Below, piece after piece: positions 44,901-56,900 of a stretch of DNA of 64,000 nucleotides. The number at the start of each line of letters is the position of its first letter. The first letter of the stretch is position 1. The position numbers were made by a program, and so were the translations under genes. The DNA comes from Asterias amurensis (taxonomy: Eukaryota; Echinodermata; Asteroidea; Forcipulatida; Asteriidae). The notes below the pieces were generated by a model. That model searched no databases, had not been told where the DNA came from, and saw only the letters and a list, made by a program, of their open reading frames with translations. The stretch is taken from contig NC_092648.1 in assembly GCF_032118995.1 (NCBI RefSeq), positions 325,001-389,000 of the forward strand, in the 5' to 3' direction.

Positions 44901-47900
44901 CCAAAACTAATAAAAAAAATATACTAATACTAGTATAAAATAAATACAACAAAGCAACTAGATGCTTGAGTGAACTTACATCACATTTGATGGTGTTGAT
45001 GAGATACTTTTCCCGATAGAATTGAACTTCACCATTATTGAGTGCCACCATGACCGCCTTGAAGCCTTTCTGTTTATGGTCCATGATGGCCATTGTTGTG
45101 ATACTGGATGACAGGTATACACACCAAAGCTTCTTACCCTAGGGAAAAAGAACATAATAATAACCGGTGGTTATTATATAACGACATGTATGCAAACCAT
45201 AAACTGATTCGGGTCGAACAAAGAAAACAAAATGACTAGAGCGGGATCTGAACAAACTGAACCAGCACTCTACCAACTGAGCTATCAAGCCCTATGTTGG
45301 TGGTCTCCCTATTTTGTTCGGGGGTGTTAACCCCAAATTATTTCAACCATAAACCAGGAGCCGATTTCACAAAACGCTAGGATTAATCCTGTCTCAAGCT
45401 AGGACGAGTAACCCGTCCTAACTTAGGATGGGTTCAATGCGTCCTAATGTCTATGAATATGGAACTGAACTCGTCCTAAGTCCTAAGATTAATCCTTAGT
45501 TAGGAAGAGTTTGGTGAAATCAAAGACTTGAGATAAGCCTAGTTTGAAGCACTGGGTCTGGCTCTGTCCTTACTCTATACATGTACATACCTTGATAGTA
45601 AAACATTGCAGAGTTTGATCCATACATCCAACCACAATATTCTTGCCCACTCTCTCCAAACCAACAGGCTGACTGTTCAATTCTACACAGTGTTTAGCCA
45701 TCTTCATTCCTCTATAATACAGAAATCAAATGTACATGTATAATGTTAAATCCATTAAATTTGAACAAAATTGACATTTCGACTCTAGCAGAGTCTTTTT
45801 CATATTACATAGGCTCGCACTGCTTCACAGCTCATTATAAACAGTTTTTATAAAGCGCAAAATTATAGTTAAAGTCTCAGAGCATTTTAGGAAAGGGAGA
45901 AGAGAGACATTTTACAATTTGATTTGATTTAATGAAAAGATACATAACCTGTTACCCTGGGGAAGGATGGCAACAAATTTAAAATATACAAAATGCAGTT
46001 TACATCATGACGGAGGAGTTAGCAAAAGCATTAATACAAACTGTAGATACAAACAATGAAATTGTCGACTAATTGACAAAGATACGCAAAATTATCGCAA
46101 AGGAGAGAAAAGAACAGAAAATGCAAACTAGTAAATTCTGAGTGAAGGAGTGGATATAATGAATGATTTATGGGTGCTTTTAAGTCATGAATAATCGTTG
46201 TATGTCAGCATACATGTATCCTGTTGTATCCCGTTGGGGTTCCATAGAGAAAGCATTACTCCATAAAGCTAACCATTACCAAGCATTGAGTATTGATTTA
46301 CCTTTTGAGTGAATAAATGTTGCCATTTCTACAGGATACAATGATGCGATATTCTACATCATATAAGCCACTGACGCTCATGAATACAGGCACACTCTGA
46401 ATAGACATCTACAACAAGACAAAAATAAATATAGTATGGCCATAAATAAATATAGTATGGCCACATTTTAGTATCAAGTATGTTACATCAAATGTGGGAT
46501 AAGTTTTTAAACAATCAACATTCTGAAAACAAAAGTAACTCTTTTTTCTAACCACTGCACAAGTGTCGTGGCCAAGCGTTCTAGGTCACCGGACCCAAAC
46601 TCTGGTGTTGTCAGCAGTAGAGTGTGGGTTCCAATCCTAGTCATGACACTGTACCTTTGAGCATTACCCCATAACTGCTTCGTAAAAAGTTAGGAGGCAA
46701 AGCATTCTGCTCTACCAGGCAGGCTGCTAGTGGATGATACCTTCATCCTTACAGACTGTGAAGGGGGTAACCCTGTTTCAGCCCCAGGAGTAGGTGGCAA
46801 CGTGCCCCTGGTGGCAGTTGATTTGGGTTGACAGCCCAAATCAGTTAAGTGTAGCCCTCACCTTGAAGTGACCATCTTACCTTAGCTAAGATTGTGAATG
46901 CTTCTGGATCTAAGATGTACACTTCTTTACTCTCTGTACCGACCACAATGCAACTTATACCATCCTCTTCCGCTGACGACTTCTTCAAGATATCCAGACA
47001 TGTGATGACCGTCTACAGAGAAAGAAACATCAATCCATTAACAATCCATGCTGTTTATTTTCCTCTTCAGCTTCAACAGATAAACATAATTGCAGACTTT
47101 CCAAGCAGGAATTAGTCAGTCAATCTCATCAGTAACGGGAGAAAACATGTCTGATTTGAATGCAATATACTATGATTCATTTACATAATACTATACATTA
47201 AAGGCACTGGACACATTTGATAAAATTGTCAAAGACCAGTCTTCTCAATTACTGTATACTAACATATGCATTAAACAACAAATCTGCTAAAATTTTAACT
47301 CGATTGGTCATCTTATTGCAAGAACATAAAGAAAGAAAAAAAAAACCATGTTGCACACATTTTTGTACTTTCAGATGTCTGAGAAACGCTAAATGCCTGA
47401 AGTCTCTCTCAGATTCGAATATTTGAGTGAGAAATCACCTCTTTCTCAAAAACTATATTACTTGAGAGGGAGCCAGTTCTCACAATGTTTCATACTTTCA
47501 ACAGTTCTCCGTTGCTTGTTACCAAGTAAGGTTGTATGCTATTAGATATTTTGAGTAATTACCAAACCTATCCAGTGCCTTTAACACGTTATTTTGATCC
47601 TAATTGATTGTAATCTTCCACCCACCTGTCTCTTAATGGCAGTCTGTTTATGCAGTTGAGCAAAGGTCTCCATTTGTTCCTTGTCTTGTAGCATTAAATA
47701 CCTGAAGATAACAATACAAGCCATTGTTAAGTCTATTTCAACCTCTTCGTTTAGATTCAAGAAAATGCTTATCTTTTTGTGAAATTATAATCCAATTGAT
47801 ACTACGCATAGTTTTGTTAAAACCCTTATAAAATAATTGTTGTACCAAATGATACACTGATTGAACCTACTTCAGAGATGCGCCGATCTGAGGTGGGATT

Positions 47901-50900
47901 CGAACTAAGGTCCACAGAGGTGGAAGGCAGGGAAAGAAACAACCGAGCCAAGCTAATGCTCCAAATATAAAGAAAGCTTCAATTACAAAGAACGTGAAAA
48001 TGCCATTATCTATGATCAACACATTTACCAAAATGCAAGCGAAATTATACACAATTGACAGCAATTTCCAAATAATAGTGATGTGTATTCTTGGCTAGTG
48101 GATAAGAAATCAAATCCATAATTATACCTGAGAGATCTGACTGTTAGCGCTCCTTCGTTCCCTTCTCTTCTTATACTATCTAACATCTCTCGGAGTACCG
48201 TCACGTCAATCTTGTCCTGCAACAAAACCAACATTAAGTTATAATAGATCCCTATGGAGATTTAAGATTAAGTCATAATTGGTCCCTACGGAGATTTGAG
48301 ATTACATAAGTCATTATTTGCTTTTTTACATTTGTGTTTAGGGCCATGGCAATTTGGCGATTTATGAATATTGTTTTATTATATTATTATTATAATTGGT
48401 CCCCATGGAGACTCAATCCCAGCCACAAACCTATTGTAATCACCTATTAGTATAGACACATCAATGTCATGTCAGTCAAAATACTACATAATAAATCACA
48501 AGGGAAACTGCCGCCAGATAAAACCTTGGGTGTGATCCCTGGTGATACAGCAGTTTCAAGTTTTATGGCTTTAGACTGGCACCCTGAACAAAGATATTGA
48601 CTTAAAAGGAGACAGCCAACATAGGGCTACATAGCTCAGTTGGTAGAGCACTGGCACGTCAACCCGAAGGTCATTGGTTCAAGTAAATTTTTCTTTGTTC
48701 AACCCCAAATTGTTCAATTATATAAACTGCCTTATTATCAAACTCAATCTCCTTGGACAACGATAGGAAAGCAATCCTCATCTGACTAGACTACTGCATG
48801 ACAGTAAATTGTAGACTTTGAAGAAGATTCACACCAATTCTCGCATGATGTTTATCAGAAACACCAGATCAGCTGAAAACATGTCATGAATCTACGAGAT
48901 TAATTAAATGTCAAAGATTGCACAGTACCCACAATAACAAACTAATAAAGATAAAAACAATGATGTTCTTAATAAACATTCATAAACACCTCAGACAGTT
49001 TCGCTATTCCTATTGGTGGAGAGCGCGTCACGTGGGTGTGTATAAACCTTTGTTTATGACCAGTAAAAAGTGTTAATTCATGGGTGTGACACGCGACCTT
49101 GCACCTGTTCTTATAAGACAGTTTCTTCATTCCTATTGGTCGAGAGCAACGGCTGAATCAGTTGTGCCACATCACACGATACGCGCAACGCGCACAGCAT
49201 TCCCTTATATAGAGTTGTTTAGGAGGGCTTTACCATTTCATAGCTGGAGGGGTGTTGTGTTGAAAGAAATCATTTAACAATTATAATTTTTGTATTTATT
49301 TTACTATTTGACCAAAAAGTGATGATGTTTTTGACCGAAAAGGTATTTATGAATGGGAATCAAAGTGTGTTGAATCGGTTTTCAACTAGTGGTTTAAACC
49401 CCCCAAGGCCTTGTTCTTGATAATTTACCTTGACTTTGTCTCGGTAATGTTATCAAGAACCAGGCCTCGTTGGGATTAAACCACTAGTTGAAAACCTCTT
49501 CACCACACATTGATTCCCTTATTGACAGCTTACTCATTCATAAGTCTTGATTGTTGTTTCAATGATATCATTATTATCCTGTCATTAAGTATTCCGACAG
49601 TCAAGTAATTGGAAAAGCTAAATTACTTCAATCTGAATAATTGAGTACATCAATCATCTGATTCTAGAGAGCCTGTCAGTAGAGCATCAACCCCAGGCCA
49701 ACCTCCAATCACACAATGTCACTTTGATGTAATCATTTGCAATAAATCAGGACCAACAATCAGTCGCAAATTACCCCCAAGCTAATATTGACATGACTAA
49801 TTAACCTTTGAATGGTCTGGAAAAGTAATGAGAAGTTCAGGAAACCCGCTGTCACAGGCCATTGAACTTTGCTCTTGAAGGGGCACAGCAATTGCCCTCT
49901 GGTAGAGAGCACCTTAATGAGGAAAATGTCAATTTGGAAAGGGCACCACAGTAAAAGCACAGGGCACCACAGTAAAAGCACAGGGCACCACAGTAAAAGC
50001 ACAGGGCACCACAGTTAAAGCACAGGGCACCACAGTAAAAGCACAGGGCACCACAGTAAAAGCACAGGGCACCACAGCAATTGCTGTGGGTGTCGTGGGT
50101 GGTTTCACGGCCTGACACTGTAATGAATCTAGATAGAAGGGTTTAAAAACACTTGATTACTTACCTCTTTAGCCTGGTTCCATAGGTCTTGTTCCACCGG
50201 GTTCACATCCAATGGTGGTAGAGTGAACTTGAAATATGGTCGTAGGTTCTTGTATACATAGAGATATGGTCCTGAAGCAACCGCAATGGCTACAAAACAA
50301 TTCAAATATATTAGAATCTACATCAAATTCTGAAAGCAGATTACTCGAGCCCCTTTTAAACTATTCTTCAAAATATTTGGTGACCTTTTCCCACCAGAAT
50401 TTCTCACCCTTGCAAACTCCTGGGCAAAAGCTAATTTGTGTTGAATAGCTACCCACCTTTAAAGTAGGGTTAACAGTGAAATAACCCCAGGGTTAGCATT
50501 ATAGCATTAAATAAAGTGAACTGATCATGGGGTGGCAGTGGGAGTTAAAATCCTTCAGGAATTTCCCTGAGGTTTTATTTCATGGGAATTGACTCAGGGG
50601 TGTGAACAGGGCTTAAATTTAGGTCTTACTAGAATCACAGAGGTCGTTCAGACACAGTACTTAAAATAGATATTGCCATATCACGCCTTTGCTAGTTGAT
50701 TTACATTGGCTGCCTGTCAGTTTTAGAATTAATTTGAAAATTTTGCTGATTGTGTATAAAGCCCTTAATGGGCAAGCGCCTTCATATTTGTGTAATCTTT
50801 TAACTAAAAGGTCTTTGTCTAAATATTATCTTTGTAGTTTTAATGACACTTCCATTCTCAGTTACCCACTCTGTAAAACTAAAAGTACTCTGGGAGATCG

Positions 50901-53900
50901 CACTTTTGAGTGTGTTGCTCCTAAACTTTGGAATGCTCTCCCACATGCAATCAGGATCGCCAACAATACAGGTACCTTCAAAACATTGCTCAAAACCCAT
51001 TTATTCCGCCAGGCTTTTTACTAGACTTTTATGTGGCCTTTTGCCGGCTGTGGTTTTATTTTTGCTGTTTGACTTTAACTATTGTTCTCGTAATTTTCAG
51101 TGTAATACCATTTTTAAATCTGTTTAAATTATTGTTAATATCTGTATATTGTTGTAATGCGCATCTGTACATATTTTTTTATGAAACTTGCGCATAATAA
51201 ATGAATAAATTATTATTATTACTATTAAGTCAGTTTTAAGAAGTTTTAACTCATTCAGTTTTAACTTATAAGGTGGAGATTGCATTTACCTGGTACTCTT
51301 GGTTCATTGGTGTCCATGAAGAATGTACTGACGCCTGTTGGTAACTCAATGATGGTATTCTCACTCATGATACTGGTACCCTTGTATACCTTGAGTTTCA
51401 TATTATATGAGCCGGTACCCAAATCAGCGATCACCAACTTGTTTTCACCATCTCCATTTATGTCTGAAAAGGCTGATGAGGAAGAATAACATTCAAATGT
51501 TTCATCCACAAGATTTGTGTTCAATATGCATTCACAATGCTGGTTCATATTAAAGTTTCTTACGGTCTTGAATTGTTTAACAGTCAGTCTCGCCTTTCAA
51601 AACATCACACATCATTAGATTTACTTGATGCTCAAAGATAAAATAACTCAATGTTTTTAAAATTTTACCTTTACATTTGCACCAGCATTTCATTTGGGCA
51701 AAGAACTAGCAATCACCACAACACATCTAGGGTTGGACAACACTTGCCTCTACTGATTACAGACTTTGCTCATCAAAATTAAAATTTGCTTTCAAATGAT
51801 TGATCTGTGCATGTTACTGCAGTACACTGCCATTCATAAGACACTTTCAAATTGTGTCTTTAGAGATCAGTCCACACTGTGTGATAAACAAACCCAAGTT
51901 GAAGCAATTCTCTTCATACTCGTAAAGTGATGTAATGATTATAGTGCATTGTAATACTTACTCATGCAAGATGAGAAGGTGTAGAGATTAGCCACTGGAT
52001 CATAGTGGGCATCTAACCATTTAGAATTACCTTCATGTGCACTGTTAGAAAATAAAATAAAAAACACATTATTATTTACAAAGAACTTCAAGAGCATAAG
52101 CTGACGGACCAGTGAAATGAAAATCTAGCTGGACCTGCTGGCCAGTCACTGACAAAGTTAAGGTAAAATCCTATTAAGTGATGCTTCTTTGTAATCTTTG
52201 TAATCTGACATACCTTTCCTTTGTATGTAATTTCTGAATCTTTTGATAATATCCACGTGATTGTTCAGCACACACGTAAGTCTGGTCTTTCTGCTCCGAG
52301 TGTCCACCACTAACATTGAGTTGCTTTAAGTTGTTTATAAATTGCTGTTGAGTGTCTTGACATGGTCTGTCATCATCTTCCTTATCACTGAAGCTTTGAT
52401 ACACAAGATGAGGGTCTTTCCTGAAGATAGAGTCCCATATCTCATCAGTAACCGTTGAAGATCTTTCCATTATGAAGGGATACGAGTACACAGTGTAGGC
52501 CTTGAAATAACCCACAGCACCCACAGCAATTGTCCTGGTGCCTTGTGCTTTTGCTGTGGTGCCCTTTGCAATGTTTCAATACCAATTTAAATTCTCCTCA
52601 TAGAAGTACCCATTACCAGAGGAAGATTGCTGAGCCCCTTCAACAGGCTCGACAGCAATACTTCAAACCCCGCTTCTGATGGATACAGCTGAAGTGAACG
52701 GGACTGAAGTGAAGATTCAAGATTCTGGCACTGGTGGGATCATTTATTCTCATCTGATGATCAATTCCACCTGAGAGACTTTGAGTAGAAACACAAGAAC
52801 ACAACTCTCAGCACATGTAAACAGAGCCCAGCATTCTCCTGAAGACGATCAGAGCATACTGATCGAAATGTTGAGTGGTTAACCACTGGTTCTTCTCAGA
52901 ACCAACACTACAAGTCACTCACTACTTATTCACATGGTGTTATTGCAACCTCTCTTAGTTTCAAACATATCCAAGATAGTTTGATTCCTTTCTACAATGT
53001 AGATCTGACAGTCATTGTTCCGTCATTTGAAGGGGAGCCAATATTAGGATAAGATCACCTTATTACAGTCCGTTTCTTATAAGAAACTGCAGGCCGTCGT
53101 GACAATCCACTTTGCTCTCCAGCTCTCTCCCTCGGCCAAGATTATTAGCTCTCTCCCTCAGCCAAGATTATTAGGAGCAATTGGCCGCACAGTATCAGAT
53201 CCCATGTGCCTCAGTACAGCTTCACAAGTATCTTGCGGTATAATTGGCAGACTATCTCAAAGTGCTTCCATTAGCACGGTGCACTCTACAATTACTACTC
53301 CACACACACACACATACACACAGACGATGCACTAAGCTCAATAAACTACCTGAGTAATTACAAGTGATGACTGGTAAATAACAATTTGGATTGGAATAGG
53401 AGTGAAAATGGTAACGGAATATCAAATTAGAATCTCCATGCCTCACTCTTCATAGAAACTACCACAATCCAGAGAGTTAGTACAGCTGCATACTGTTGTG
53501 GATCCCAAAGCGTGTTTTAAAATTGCATTATTAAAAGCATCATCTATAAAACATATTGTGGAAGGCTCTTTTCTACCTAACTTATAAATATGAATGAAAC
53601 ATATGTATTGGTCATCGAAGCAGATGTTTTTAAATGTCAGTTAATGATAATTAATGCAAATCTTATGACAAATGATATCACTGTATAGAGTAATATGATT
53701 TATCAAGATTTGCAGCATTTTTTGTAAAGTTGAATGAACCCTAAATTTTTACTAAATCTAAAGTAATTTTTTAACATAAAAAACACACACACCAATTGCA
53801 CTAAATAAACTAAATTTAGTTTCAAACAAATGCTGTTTTGAAATAATGTGCTGTTTATTACCAAAGCATCATGTATTGCCATAAACAAGAATTATTGAAC

Positions 53901-56900
53901 TAAAAAGAAAGGGCTTTTAGGTAGTTCATGTATAAAAAGTTGTTGTTTTTTTTTTGTTTTTTTTTTTTGGGGGGGGGTTGAACTGACAAGAGTGGGATTC
54001 GAACCAGTTTTCAAATTTACCACAACTTTGGACACCCTTTTGGACATCAAATCATGGCAAACAGCCTATGACCCCTGGAAGGATCAAGGGTTATGATCTC
54101 CTGATGGTCGACAGTCTATGACCCCTAGAAGGATCAAGGGTTACAAGCTCCTGACGGTCGACAGTCTATGACCCCTGGAAGGATCAAGGGTTACAAGCTC
54201 CTGACGATCGACAGTCTATGACCCCTGGAAGGATCAAGGGTTACAAGCTCCCGACGGTCGACAGTCTATGACCCCTGGAAGGATCAAGGGTTACAAACTC
54301 CTGACGGTCGACAGTCTATGACCCCTAAAAGGATCAAGGGTTACAATCTCCTGACAGTCGACAGTCTATGGCCCCTGGAAGGATCAAGGGTTACAATCTC
54401 CAGACAGCCGATGGTCTATGACCCCTAGAAGGATCAAGGGTTACAATCTCCTGATGGTCGACAGTCTATGACCCCTGGAAGGATCAAGGGTTACAGTCTC
54501 CAGACAGCCGATGGTCTATGACCCCCTGGAAGGATCAAGGGTTACAATCTCTTGACGGTCGACAGTCTATGACCCCTGGAAGGATCAAGAGTTACAATCT
54601 CCAGATGGATGACAGTCTATGACCCTTGGAAGGATCAAGGGTTACAATCTCCAGACAGCTGATGGTCCATGACCCCTGGAAGGATCAAGGGTTACAATTT
54701 CCAGACAGCTGATGGTCTATGACCCCTGGAAGGATCAAGGGTTACAAGCTCCTGACGGTCGACAGTCTATGACCCCTGGATAGATCAAGGGTTACAAGAT
54801 CCTGACGGTCGACAGTCTATGACCCCTGGAAGGATCAAGGGTTACAAGCTCCTGACGATCGACAGTCTATGACCCCTGGAAGGATCAAGGGTTACAAGCT
54901 CCTGACGGTCGACAGTCTATGACCCCTGGAAGGATCAAGGGTTACAATCTCCAGACAGCCGATGGTCTATGACCCCTAGAAGGATCAAGGGTTACAATCT
55001 CCTGATGGTCGACAGTCTATGACCCCTGGAAGGATCAAGGGTTACAATCTCCTGACGGTCGACAGTCTATGACCCCTGGAAGGATCAAGGGTTACAATCT
55101 CTTGACGGTAATAATAATAATAATAACAATATACATATTCAAATGCGCTTGACAGAGATATTGTTAACAGAACAGGTGAGTTTTGAGCAGTGTTTTGAAC
55201 ATATTTTACAGTTTGGGAGCGGCAGTAGTGAAGGCTCTATCACCAAGTGTGGGTAGCATCTTGGGAGATGGGTGGTTCAGCGTGATGCCTTGAGAGGAGC
55301 GAAGGGAGTAGCGGGATGGTTGCGTGATAGTTATAAGTTCAGATAGGTAGGGAGGAGCTAGACAGTGGATGCATTTGAAGGTGAGAAGGAGAATTTGTAT
55401 TCTATCCGGGACCTGATGGGTAGCCAGTTCAGTTGACGTAGGATAGGTTTCATGTGAAAGAACTTGGATGAACCTGTGGCAAGTCTGGTGGCGGCATTTT
55501 GGATTAGACCTTAACAGTAATCCAATCGGCTGGTGGTGAAGGTAAGGATCATCTTGGGTTATGATCATTGAGAGTTGATAGTCTATGAACCCTATAAGGA
55601 TCAAGGGTTTCGATCAACTGGCGGTTGATGGCCATTGTAAGCTGGTAGGCTCAGAAGCCTAATGAAGTTTGGACGTTCATTTTATATTAAAAATCATTTA
55701 ATGTTACATGTAGTTGAGGTATTTTTAAGAAAATTTTAATTTGTGGGATAACATTTTCATATATCTGTCCAATATAATTCCACCGACCTGTTCACATAAC
55801 TTTTTTATTTGTGACTGCTGAGAAAAACAATACTAATTCATAAATGGTGAAAATTTTAATCATTCAGACAGACATACTTAGTTGTGTTAAAACTCTCATG
55901 TTCAAACAATGTCAGTCTTTCTCCAGAAGACGATCAGAAGACGATCAGAGCATACTGATCGAAACGTCGAGTTGAAACCAACGGTTCTTTTCAGAACCAC
56001 CCCAACTCATTAGAAATAGTCATTATATGTTGTTAGTGTTACCGCAAACCTTTCTATGACTATATAATGTCAGTCTATAAACACTTTTAATAAATGACAC
56101 ATGTGGCAAAACAATTTTCAGTGAATATGTAGCGAGTCCACCGATCCGCCCCTTTTGGGTATTTGTATCTGTCACACGTAAAAAAGGGCAAACTTCATCG
56201 ATGAAAAAGTGCTACATATACGGCACTTTAGTTGCTCCAAATTACCTTATGTTGTTCAGGATCATGAGTTGTGATCATTTATTGTTTTGTTTTTCAACTT
56301 ACGTGCACTTAAGATGAGAAAATTTGCGATTAACTTTCACCTTTCAGACAACCACCGCTAACGTGGGCGCATCCATTTTGTATTTTTTTCACGTGACGAT
56401 GTGTTCTCGTTTTCGCCTTAATATCTCGTGAGAGGATGGTGACACAATATTTATATTTCACACAAATGTTGTAGAGAAATAAGCGTTCCCGATCGTGAGA
56501 AAGTTGTAAACATTTAGGCTTTCAAAAGGTAAGAAAATTTGCCTCAAACTTTGTATTGTTTGTAAAATTTGTTCCAGATTGGTGTCAGGTTCATTTCATT
56601 TCGTTGATTACTGAAAATCTAAAACCAAATAAAGTCCAATAGGGGTATCATCATATGTGTTAGGGCCACCGCTACAAAATGAATCCATAAGTTTTGTTGT
56701 AAACGCTGGCGCATTTTAGCGCAAGCCCATCTTTTGGAGGCAGGTCCAGACTCCATTTTTATCATTTTGAGTTTTCCATTTTCTGTTCTACTATTTGTCG
56801 TCAAGCCGCCGTCAACACAACCACTACGCAGATGGCAGTATTTGATTAGTCTTGGCAGAAGACGTCAGTGAACAAATTACAGGAAGCGATGTACATAAGT

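Noticed and set aside
49852..50118. 88-codon minus-strand frame rich in Cys-Gly-Ala-Leu repeats
   Set aside because: It is produced by the 21-bp expansion inside repeat M3.
54056..55108. Could the regular 50-bp array be a CRISPR array?
   Set aside because: There are no distinct repeat and spacer parts. The units are contiguous and similar throughout, and the host is an animal.
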